Source: Mycobacterium sp. E796
GTDB lineage: Bacteria; Actinomycetota; Actinomycetes; Mycobacteriales; Mycobacteriaceae
Reading direction: 5' to 3'
Assembly: GCF_001672815.1 (NCBI RefSeq)
Contig: NZ_LZKK01000349.1
Location: 1 to 41,463, forward strand
Length of the DNA stretch: 41,463 nucleotides
In this document: positions 1 to 7,249 of the stretch, in pieces
Numbering within the stretch: position 1 is the first letter of the stretch
Layout: every line of letters begins with the position of its first letter
Translations under genes and position numbers: made by a program
The notes under the pieces: model-generated
Databases searched by the model: none
Seen by the model: only the letters and a program-made list of their open reading frames with translations
Told to the model about the DNA's origin: nothing

Positions 1-65
1 GCTTGACGCCCCCGTGCTTCTCCCCGGCGTACGCGACGACGTCGAGGGTCGACATCACCAGGCCC
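1..65. repeat. 65-base duplicate of an internal sucC segment
   Basis: These bases are identical to 6134-6198, in the middle of the complete sucC, and in the same orientation. With one base (6199) skipped, the match continues for 11 more bases (66-76 against 6200-6210), which is also ordinary PGRS-type sequence. On the minus strand the segment would encode part of the SucC C-terminal domain ([19 protein letters not shown]). It joins directly to PE_PGRS sequence and lies at the exact edge of the window. It is therefore either a chimeric contig end or the scar of a rearrangement. It is not a functional gene. Confidence 0.9.
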
Positions 66-552
66 CGCCGTTGCCGCCGGCCGGGTGGGTGGCGCCACCG
101 GAGCCGCCGTTGCCGCCGCTGCCGATCAGGAATCCGCCGGGCGCGCCGTCCGCGCCGCTGCCCGGCGCCGCGTTGGCGCCGTTACCGATCAGCGGGCGGC
201 CGAACAGCACCTGGGTGGGCGTATTGATCACGCCGAGGATTTCCTGCTCGACGGCCTGCAATGGCGAGGAGCTGGCCGCCTCCGTGGCCGCGTACGACGC
301 GGAGCCGGCGCTCAGCAGCTGCACGAACTGGGCGTGGAAGGTGGCCGCCTGGGCGCTGAGCGCCTGATAGGCCTGGCCCTGCGCGCCGAACAACGCCGCG
401 ATGCCTGCCGACACCTCGTCGGCGCCGGCCGCCAGCAGTTCGGTTGTCGTGGCCGCCGCGGCGGAGTTCGCCGCGCCGAGTGTCGACCCGATATTCGCCA
501 GATCCGTTGCGGCCGCTGTCACCAGTTCCGGCGTCGCGATGAGGAACGACAT
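55..552 (-). pseudogene. PE_PGRS family protein, N-terminal part (truncated)
   Basis: The 165-residue frame starts MSFLIATPELV, the hallmark PE opening. A PE domain of about 95 residues follows, then a linker ([21 protein letters not shown], shown in part) and the first Gly-Gly-Asn repeats of a PGRS region. A GGAGG ribosome site lies six bases before the ATG. PE domains direct export through ESX-5 and the protein would sit at the cell surface. The PGRS is cut after about 10 repeats: the frame runs into duplicated sucC bases and stops at 55-57 after an abnormal Trp. The missing C-terminal half is present on the other strand at 4329-4805. Re-inverting 66 to about 4335 would restore one gene of about 320 codons lying convergent to sucD. 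The PE identity is secure; whether the break exists in the organism is not. Confidence 0.85.
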
Positions 553-668
553 GGGACACCTCCACCACGCCGCGGCGCGCCGGGCGAACCCGAATCGCCC
601 GGGCCGGCACCGGCCGGCGTGAAGGAGCAAATCGTATCGGCTCGGGTGCGCGAGCCGCTGGGGTTTGG

Positions 669-1517
669 CTAGACCGCGGCGGCCAGCTTGCCGGCCAACC
701 GCTCCACATAGGCGGCGATCTCTTCTTCGGAGCGGTCCGGCAAGCCGAACAGCACCTCGGTCACCCCCAGCTCGGCCCAGCGCGCCAGCTTCTCGGGGAT
801 CGGCTTGAAGTCGAGCGCGACGATCTGCGGGGCGCCGTCGCGCCCGGCGGCGGCCCAGGTGTCCTGCAGCAGCTTGACCGGCTCGTCGATGTCGAAGTCG
901 CGCGGCGTGGTGATCCAGCCGTCGGCGCTGCGCGCGATCCACTTAAAGTTCTTCTCATTGCCGGCCGCGCCCACCAACACCGGAATGTGCGGCTGCACCG
1001 GCTTCGGCCACGCCCAGCTGGGACCGAACTTGACGAATTCGCCGTCGTAGGCGGCCTCTTCTTCCGTCCACAACGCCCGCATCGCCTCGATGTACTCGCG
1101 CAACATGGTGCGGCGCCGCCCGGCCGGCACGCCATGATCGGCGAGCTCGTCGGTGTTCCACCCGAACCCGACGCCGAGGCTGACGCGGCCCCCCGACAGA
1201 TGGTCAAGGGTGGCAATGCTTTTCGCCAACGTGATCGGGTCGTGCTCGACGGGCAGTGCGACGGCGGTCGACAGCCGCACCCGCGATGTGACGGCGCATG
1301 CCGCGCCCAGGCTTACCCACGGGTCTAGCGTGCGCATGTAACGGTCGTCCGGCAGAGACGCGTCGCCCGTCGTCGGATGGGCCGCCTCGCGCTTGACCGG
1401 GATGTGCGTGTGTTCCGGCACGTAGAAGGTGTGGAAGCCGTTGTCGTCGGCAAGCTTGGCGGCCGCCGCCGGGGAGATGCCACGATCGCTGGTGAAAAGC
1501 ACGAGCCCGTAATCCAT
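669..1517 (-). CDS. LLM class F420-dependent oxidoreductase (Rv0953c-like)
   Basis: The 282-residue protein is of the bacterial luciferase-like (TIM-barrel) family, starting MDYGLVLFTSDRG. Visible family features are the HTFYVPEHTHIP segment, the long loop with DHLSGGRVSLGVGFGWN, and the C-terminal barrel strand GVTEVLFGLP. In mycobacteria such proteins usually use coenzyme F420; the substrate is unknown. The length matches the 282 residues I remember for Rv0953c. The start was chosen because upstream in-frame sequence has no family similarity and a KstR-type palindrome ends nine bases before the ATG. There is no Shine-Dalgarno sequence, so the mRNA is probably leaderless or nearly so. The gene is divergent from the 34-kDa-antigen-like gene and 116 bases upstream of the PE fragment. 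Confidence 0.9.
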   Translation of the reverse strand: MDYGLVLFTSDRGISPAAAAKLADDNGFHTFYVPEHTHIPVKREAAHPTTGDASLPDDRYMRTLDPWVSLGAACAVTSRVRLSTAVALPVEHDPITLAKSIATLDHLSGGRVSLGVGFGWNTDELADHGVPAGRRRTMLREYIEAMRALWTEEEAAYDGEFVKFGPSWAWPKPVQPHIPVLVGAAGNEKNFKWIARSADGWITTPRDFDIDEPVKLLQDTWAAAGRDGAPQIVALDFKPIPEKLARWAELGVTEVLFGLPDRSEEEIAAYVERLAGKLAAAV

Positions 1518-1526
1518 GCACAGGAT

Positions 1527-1540
1527 TAGAACGTGTTCTA
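1527..1540. promoter_or_regulatory. KstR-type operator before the LLM oxidoreductase
   Basis: Read towards the gene (minus strand) the site is TAGAACACGTTCTA, matching the published KstR motif TnnAACnnGTTnnA at every fixed position. KstR is the TetR-family repressor of cholesterol/lipid catabolism genes. The site ends nine bases before the ATG at 1517, so a bound repressor would cover the promoter or transcription start. The following bases AATC are shared with the site at 22833-22846. Confidence 0.75.
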
Positions 1541-1734
1541 CCGATGCGGGGCAAGCTGCGCAGGCGCGGCGTCCCGGCACGGCCGCCCCGACGTGCGCTA
1601 GCGTGGGTGATCGATCGTGCCGCTGCGCAACATGGGGAAGGTGTTTCGAAGCGGCGCGCCCAGCGGCACCGCGTCGCGCTTGAATGTGACACCGCCGAGA
1701 CACTTCAAGACCACGGGAAGCAACAGGAGGAGTC

Positions 1735-2643
1735 ATGACCTACTCGCCCGGTAGCCCCGGATATCAACCCCAGCAGCCCGGCGGCTCCTACGCGGGCAGC
1801 ACACCGTCGTTCGCCAAGACCGACGACGGCGAAAGCAAGCTTCCGCGGATCCTGAACGTCGCGGTCGTGGTGCTCGGCATCGCGGTGTATCTGCTGAACT
1901 TCGGCCCGACGTTCACCATCGGCGCCGACCTGGGCCCGGGCGGTGGACGCGCCGGCGATGCCGGCACCGCGGTCATCGTCGCGGTGCTGGCTTCCCTGCT
2001 GGCCGCAATCAGCCTGCTGCCCAAGGCCAAGAGTTACGTGGGAATCGTCGCGGTGATCGCGACGCTGGGTGCGCTGTTGGCCATCACCGAGACCGTCAAC
2101 ACGCCCGCAGGTTTCGCGATCGGCTGGGCGATGTGGCCTCTGGTGGCCTGCAGCATTTTCCAGGCGATCGCCGCCATCGGTGCGTTGCTGCTCGACGCCG
2201 GCGTCATCACTGCCCCGGCCCCGCGGCCCAAGTACGACCCGTACGCGCAGTATGGCCAATACGGTCAATACGGCCAGTACGGGCAGTACGGTCAGCAACC
2301 GTCGTACTACGGCCAGCAGCACGCGGGACACCAGGAGTCGCCGCGGCCTTCCGGGTACGGCGCACCGTACGGGGGCTATCCGTCCAACCAGGACGTGACC
2401 CAGCAGGCGATCCCGACGTCGACCGGCGGCTTCGGTGCGCAGCCCTCGCCGCAGTCGGGGGCCCAGCCGACGGCGCAGCATCACCAGGGACCGTCGACGC
2501 CACCCACCGGTTTCCCCAGCTTCAGCCCGCCGCCGTCGTCCAACGAGTCGCAGACGAATTCGGCCCCGGCCGAGCAACCCAGCCACACCGGCGGCCAGGA
2601 GCAGCCGCAGGCGCCGTCGTCCGGCCCGGCGGCACCGGCCTAA
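1735..2643 (+). CDS. Membrane protein of the mycobacterial 34-kDa antigen type (Rv0954-like)
   Basis: The 302-residue protein has a short Pro/Gly/Ser-rich N-terminus and about four transmembrane segments between residues 38 and 160 (for example ILNVAVVVLGIAVYLLNFG and AVIVAVLASLLAAISLL). A long cytoplasmic-type tail follows, rich in Gln, Tyr, Pro and Ser. The tail holds tandem YGQ units at about residues 171-185 (bases 2246-2300) and then a low-complexity PQ/PS region. This is the layout of the 34-kDa antigenic protein family (DUF5336) of mycobacteria, whose biochemical role I do not know. AGGAGG lies just before the ATG. The gene is followed after 39 bases by another membrane protein on the same strand, probably in one transcript. 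Confidence 0.85.
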   Translation: MTYSPGSPGYQPQQPGGSYAGSTPSFAKTDDGESKLPRILNVAVVVLGIAVYLLNFGPTFTIGADLGPGGGRAGDAGTAVIVAVLASLLAAISLLPKAKSYVGIVAVIATLGALLAITETVNTPAGFAIGWAMWPLVACSIFQAIAAIGALLLDAGVITAPAPRPKYDPYAQYGQYGQYGQYGQYGQQPSYYGQQHAGHQESPRPSGYGAPYGGYPSNQDVTQQAIPTSTGGFGAQPSPQSGAQPTAQHHQGPSTPPTGFPSFSPPPSSNESQTNSAPAEQPSHTGGQEQPQAPSSGPAAPA

Positions 2644-2682
2644 GCGTGCGCTCACGCGCGTAGTCGGGCACGTGCGCCAAGA

Positions 2683-4014
2683 GTGACAAGGGTGTCGGAA
2701 AGCGCGGGCAACCGGGCGCCGGGCGCTCGCCAGGCGCGCGACCTTGTCCGGGTGGCGTTCGCGCCGGCCGTAGTGGCATTGGGCATCATCGCCGCGGTCA
2801 CGTTGCTGCAGTTGCTGATCGCCAACAGCGACATGACCGGTGCGCCGGGCGCCATCGCCAGCATGTGGCTCGCGGTGCACCAGGTGCCGATCTCGATCGG
2901 TGGCCGCGAACTGGGCGTGCTGCCCTTGCTGCCCGTCCTCTTGATGGTGTGGGGCACCGCGCGCACCAGCGCGCGGGCGACGTCTCCCACCTCGTCATGG
3001 CTGGTCGTCCGGTGGGTGATCGCCTCCGCGCTGGGCGGGCCCCTTCTGATGGCGGCGATCGCGCTGGCGGTCATCCACGACGCGTCGTCGGTGATCACCG
3101 AGCTGCAGACGCCCAGCGCCCTGCGGGCGTTCGGCGGCGTGCTCGTGGTGCACGCCATCGGCGCCGCGATCGGCGTGTGGTCGCGGGTGGGGCGGCGCGC
3201 GCTGGCGGCATCACCGCTGCCCAATTGGCTCGGTGATTCGCTGCGCGCGGCGGTCGCCGGCGTGCTGGCCTTGCTCGGGCTTTCCGGCCTGGTGACCGCG
3301 GGCTCGCTGGTCGTGCACTGGTCGACGATGCAAGAGCTCTACGGGATCACCGATTCGATATTCGGCGAGTTCAGCCTCACGGTGCTGTCGGTGCTGTACG
3401 CGCCCAACGTCATCGTCGGGACGTCGGCGGTTGCGGTCGGGTCTTCGGCGCACCTCGGTTTCGCGACGTTCAGTCCGTTCACCGTGTTCGGCGGCGACAT
3501 GCCCGCGCTGCCGATCCTGGCCGCGGCGCCCACGCCCCCCTTGGGCCCGGTCTGGGTCGCATTGCTCATCGTGGGCGCCTCGTCCGGTGTTGCGGTGGGA
3601 CAACAATGCGCCCGGCACGCGCTGCCCCTGCTGCCGGCGCTGGCAAAACTGCTGGTCGCCGCGGTCGCCGGCGCGCTGGTGATGTCGTTGCTGGCTTACG
3701 GCGGCAGCGGCCGGCTGGGCAACTTCGGTGACGTCGGCGTCGACCAGGGGGCTCTGCTGATCGGAGTGTTCTTCTGGTTCGCGGTGGTGGGCTGGATAAC
3801 CGTGGTGATGGCCGGCGGGATCCGCCCCATCCGGCTCAGGAGGCCCCGGCGACCGAGAGCCGCGCCGGTCGAGGAGCCGGTGCTGTTCGAGGACCCAGAG
3901 GACGAGATCGACGACGAGCCGGCCGGCGAGTCGGTCGAGGAGGGGCCGACGGTCAGCGAGGACGACGAGCCGGCCCGTGAGTCGGCCGCCGAGGACGACC
4001 AGACGCCCGACTAG
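2683..4014 (+). CDS. Polytopic integral membrane protein (Rv0955-like, DUF6350-type)
   Basis: The 443-residue protein has roughly ten hydrophobic segments from residue 20 to about 375, including VAFAPAVVALGIIAAVTLLQ and LLIGVFFWFAVVGWITVVMA. A strongly acidic, Glu/Asp-rich tail follows (EDPEDEIDDEPAGESVEEG onwards) and is probably cytoplasmic. Position and topology match the conserved mycobacterial membrane protein Rv0955. No enzymatic motif is seen and the function is unknown. The start is GTG at 2683, with a second in-frame GTG at 2692 equally possible; neither has a convincing ribosome site. A GC-rich hairpin follows the stop. Confidence 0.85.
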   Translation: MTRVSESAGNRAPGARQARDLVRVAFAPAVVALGIIAAVTLLQLLIANSDMTGAPGAIASMWLAVHQVPISIGGRELGVLPLLPVLLMVWGTARTSARATSPTSSWLVVRWVIASALGGPLLMAAIALAVIHDASSVITELQTPSALRAFGGVLVVHAIGAAIGVWSRVGRRALAASPLPNWLGDSLRAAVAGVLALLGLSGLVTAGSLVVHWSTMQELYGITDSIFGEFSLTVLSVLYAPNVIVGTSAVAVGSSAHLGFATFSPFTVFGGDMPALPILAAAPTPPLGPVWVALLIVGASSGVAVGQQCARHALPLLPALAKLLVAAVAGALVMSLLAYGGSGRLGNFGDVGVDQGALLIGVFFWFAVVGWITVVMAGGIRPIRLRRPRRPRAAPVEEPVLFEDPEDEIDDEPAGESVEEGPTVSEDDEPARESAAEDDQTPD

Positions 4015-4035
4015 GTCTGATTGTCGGGCTTCTCA

Positions 4036-4054
4036 GCGCGCCGTGCCGGCGCGC
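4036..4054 (+). terminator. GC hairpin between the Rv0955-like gene and purN
   Basis: GCGCGCC-gtgcc-GGCGCGC is a perfect 7-base-pair stem with a 5-base loop, 21 bases after the stop at 4014. No U-tract follows, so this is at best a weak intrinsic terminator. It lies just upstream of the purN promoter. Confidence 0.4.
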
Positions 4055-4067
4055 ATCGTCGCCCGAC

Positions 4068-4081
4068 TAGGCTCCCCGTTG
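4068..4081 (+). promoter_or_regulatory. -10 element for a leaderless purN transcript
   Basis: TAGGCT (4068-4073) fits the mycobacterial -10 pattern TAnnnT and is followed by seven bases and the GTG start at 4081. This is the spacing expected when transcription starts on the first base of the start codon. No ribosome-binding sequence is present, which agrees with leaderless translation. Confidence 0.55.
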
Positions 4082-4340
4082 TGCCCCAACCGCTTCACGT
4101 GCCCCCGAGCGCGCCGGCGCGGGTGGTGGTGCTGGCCTCCGGCACCGGTTCGTTGCTGGGCTCGCTCATCGAAGCCGCCACGGGTGACTATCCGGCGCGC
4201 ATAGTCGCGGTCGGCGTGGATCGCGAATGTCGGGCCACCGAGGTCGCGGCGGCGGCGTCGTTGCCGGCGTTCACGGTCCGCCTCGGCGACTACCCCGACC
4301 GCACGGCCTGGGACGCGGCCATCACCGAGGCGACGGCGGC
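4081..4340 (+). pseudogene. purN: Phosphoribosylglycinamide formyltransferase, 5' fragment
   Basis: Residues 1 to about 86 match the N-terminus of PurN (GART), which transfers a formyl group from 10-formyl-THF to GAR in purine synthesis. Visible are the first strand and phosphate-binding loop RVVVLASGTGSLLGSLIEA, then VGVDRECRATEVA and FTVRLGDYPDRTAWDAAI. Homology ends inside GGCGACGGCGGC (4329-4340), where PE_PGRS sequence takes over. The catalytic Asn/His/Asp region and about 60 percent of the protein are absent. The open frame continues to 4683 only because PGRS DNA read off-frame gives stop-free Ala/Pro. PurN is normally important and normally followed by purH, so a junction artefact is at least as likely as a true knockout. 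Confidence 0.85.
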
Positions 4341-4805
4341 TCCGGCGGCACCAGCTTCGCCCCCGCGGGTGGCGGCGGGACCGGCGGGACCGGCGGCGCC
4401 GGCGGCTTCCTCAACGGCACAGGCGGCGCCGGAGGCTCCGGCGGCACCGGGTTCAACGGCGGGTTCGGCGGGGCCGGCGGGCATGGCGGCGTGCTGTCCG
4501 GCTCCGGCGGCGCCGGTGGTGTGGGCGGCTCAGTCGGCGGCGCCGGCTTCGGCGGCGTCGGCGGGCGCGGCGGCGATACCGGCATCTTGTTCGGCCAGGG
4601 CGGTGCCGGCGGCAACGGAGGCAACAGCACCGCCTTCGCAGGAACGGGCGGCGCCGGCGGGAACGGCGGCAACGCCGTGCTGATCGGCAACGGCGGCAAC
4701 GGCGGCAATGGCGGCACCGCTCCCGTGCTCGGCAGCCTCGCCGGCCAGGGTGGCACCGGCGGACTGCTCGGCCTCAACGGCGTCGACGGGCTACCGGGCC
4801 TATGA
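4329..4805 (+). pseudogene. PE_PGRS family protein, C-terminal PGRS part
   Basis: In the frame beginning GGC-GAC-GGC at 4329 the sequence encodes about 158 residues. They are nearly all Gly-Gly-Ala/Asn/Ser/Thr repeats (GTGGTGGAGGFLNGTGGAGG and similar) ending GLNGVDGLPGL and TGA. This is a typical PGRS C-terminus with no PE domain or start codon of its own, and upstream is purN. It complements the N-terminal half at 55-552, which stops in the same repeat class. Together they describe one PE_PGRS gene separated by the inverted 66-4335 block. Alone it would not be translated, except as part of an artificial purN read-through in another frame. Confidence 0.8.
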
Positions 4806-4821
4806 TGCCGCCTGATCCAGC

Positions 4822-4881
4822 GCGAACAGACGCAGAATCGCACAAATCCGAGTAGCGGCGTGCGATTCTGCGTCTGCTCGC
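4822..4881. repeat. Intergenic palindrome (GACGCAGAATCGCAC type), probable bidirectional terminator
   Basis: A 22-base arm (4822-4843) and its complement (4860-4881, one mismatch) flank a 16-base loop. The core is CAGACGCAGAATCGCAC / GTGCGATTCTGCGTCTG. It sits between the convergent ends of the PGRS fragment and sucD. Related palindromes occur at 17022-17081 and 37452-37507. Its placement suggests a transcription end for both strands; dispersal suggests a repeated genomic element. Confidence 0.75.
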
Positions 4882-4890
4882 CGAAGAGCT

Positions 4891-5793
<903 letters not shown>

Positions 5794-5807
5794 TGTTCCA
5801 AGTCCTT

Positions 5808-6971
5808 TCAGGCACTCGCCAGCTCGGCGGCCTTGTCGGCGGCCTCGTCCATCGTGGCCACCAGCGTCACCAGCGGGTGGTTGGCCTCGGTCAGGATGCG
5901 ACGGCCCTCGTCGACGTTGTTGCCGTCGAGACGCACCACGAGCGGCTTGTTGGCCTCGCCGCCGAGGATTTCCAGGGCCTTGACGATGCCGGTGGCCACC
6001 GCGTCGCACGACGTGATGCCGCCGAAGACGTTGACGAACACGCTCTTGACCTGTTGGTCACCCAAGACCACGTCCAACCCGGCGGCCATCACCTCCGCCG
6101 AGGCGCCGCCGCCGATGTCGAGGAAGTTGGCCGGCTTGACGCCCCCGTGCTTCTCCCCGGCGTACGCGACGACGTCGAGGGTCGACATCACCAGGCCCGC
6201 GCCGTTGCCGATGATGCCGACCTGGCCGTCGAGCTTGACGTAGTTGAGGTGGTGTTCCTTGGCCTTCAGCTCCAGCGGGTCGGTGGCCTCGCGGTCCTCG
6301 AACTCGGTGTGGTCCGGGTGGCGGAAGTCGGCGTTGGCGTCCAGGGTGACCTTGCCGTCCAGCGCCAGGATCCGGTCGTCCGGCGTGCGCACCAGCGGGT
6401 TGACCTCCACCAGGGTCGCGTCCTCGGCGACAAAAAGCTCCCACAGCTTGGAGATGGTGACGGCGGCGGCGTCGAGCACCTCGGCCGGCAGGTGGCCCTG
6501 CTCGGCGATGGACCGCGCGGTCGCCACGTCGACACCCTTGACGGCGCTCACCGGCACCTTGGCGAGGCGGTCGGGCTTGGTGGCGGCCACCTCCTCGATC
6601 TCCATGCCGCCCTCGACCGAGCACATCGCCAGGTAGGTGCGGTTGGCGCGGTCGAGCAGGAAGGAGATGTAGTACTCCTCGGCGATGTCGCTGGCCTCGG
6701 CGACCAGCAGCTTCTTCACGATGTGGCCCTTGATGTCCAGGCCGAGGATGTTCTTGGCGTGTTCGTACGCGTCTTCCGGGGTGGCGGCGTACTTGACACC
6801 GCCCGCCTTGCCGCGACCGCCGATCTTGACCTGCGCCTTGACCATTACCGGGCGGCCGATCTCCTCGGCGATGGCCCGGGCGCCGTCGGCGGTGTCGGTC
6901 ACTCGCCCGGGCGTGCTGGGTACGTTGTGCTTGGCGAACAATTCTTTGGCTTGATACTCGAAAAGGTCCAT
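5808..6971 (-). CDS. sucC: Succinyl-CoA synthetase beta subunit
   Basis: The 387-residue subunit binds nucleotide and succinate and pairs with SucD in the TCA cycle. The ATP-grasp domain starts MDLFEYQAKELFAKHNVP and includes KAQVKIGGRGKAGGVK, and VEVNPL in the metal/nucleotide region. The C-terminal ligase domain has [13 protein letters not shown] and NFLDIGGGAS, then VFVNVFGGITSCD. The length equals the usual mycobacterial SucC. Bases 6134-6198 of this gene recur at 1-65. The copy here is complete and uninterrupted. It is divergent from the M23 peptidase gene, with a CRP-type palindrome in the shared upstream region. Confidence 0.97.
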   Translation of the reverse strand: MDLFEYQAKELFAKHNVPSTPGRVTDTADGARAIAEEIGRPVMVKAQVKIGGRGKAGGVKYAATPEDAYEHAKNILGLDIKGHIVKKLLVAEASDIAEEYYISFLLDRANRTYLAMCSVEGGMEIEEVAATKPDRLAKVPVSAVKGVDVATARSIAEQGHLPAEVLDAAAVTISKLWELFVAEDATLVEVNPLVRTPDDRILALDGKVTLDANADFRHPDHTEFEDREATDPLELKAKEHHLNYVKLDGQVGIIGNGAGLVMSTLDVVAYAGEKHGGVKPANFLDIGGGASAEVMAAGLDVVLGDQQVKSVFVNVFGGITSCDAVATGIVKALEILGGEANKPLVVRLDGNNVDEGRRILTEANHPLVTLVATMDEAADKAAELASA

Positions 6972-7131
6972 GGCCTCACTGTCTTCGGTCGGCTTGCTGC
7001 TAGGCCCATACGTTGGCGGCGGCGCCGGAATCGGCAACTCGCACGCTGGCACTGTATCCACCCGCCGAATCCCTGCTACCGTCGCGTCCACCGTTGTGGC
7101 ACAGCTCACGGCATACCGGCACGCCTCCAAA

Positions 7132-7145
7132 GTGATGCGAATCAC
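7132..7145. promoter_or_regulatory. CRP/cAMP-receptor-type site between sucC and the M23 gene
   Basis: GTGATGCGAATCAC matches the core GTGA-N6-TCAC of the mycobacterial CRP (Rv3676) consensus with both half-sites perfect, flanked by A on each side. It lies about 160 bases upstream of sucC and about 105 upstream of the peptidase start. From memory, the orthologous sucC/Rv0950c intergenic region is on the list of CRP targets in M. tuberculosis. I see no clear riboswitch or ncRNA in the rest of 6972-7249. Confidence 0.6.
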
Positions 7146-7214
7146 AATATCGGCTGGCTTCTTAGCCCGAGGTTGCAAGGCCCGTCGGTTAGCGGATACC
7201 TTCCTAGGGTCCAG

Positions 7215-7249
7215 ATAACGTTATGGTCACGATACGAGGACAATTCAGC
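7215..7249 (+). promoter_or_regulatory. Promoter -10 and ribosome site that place the M23 peptidase start
   Basis: TAACGT (7217-7222) fits TAnnnT and lies in a perfect 10-base palindrome ATAACGTTAT (7215-7224). GAGGA (7236-7240) follows at a suitable distance before TTG 7250. An ATG at 7223 lies inside the -10 region and would precede the likely transcription start, so TTG 7250 is preferred. Confidence 0.45.

Noticed and set aside
2246..2300. Short tandem repeats that might suggest a CRISPR or VNTR array
   Set aside because: They are in-frame codon repeats (YGQ) inside the 34-kDa-antigen-like gene, with no spacers and no cas genes.
4081..4683. One long frame running from purN into an Ala/Pro-rich tail, as if a PurN fusion protein
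   Set aside because: The tail is PGRS DNA read in the wrong frame. The Gly-rich frame is clearly the coding one, and the junction lies in microhomology.
7223..7249. ATG 7223 as the start of the M23 peptidase
   Set aside because: It lies inside a probable -10 element and palindrome, and a ribosome site is found only before TTG 7250.
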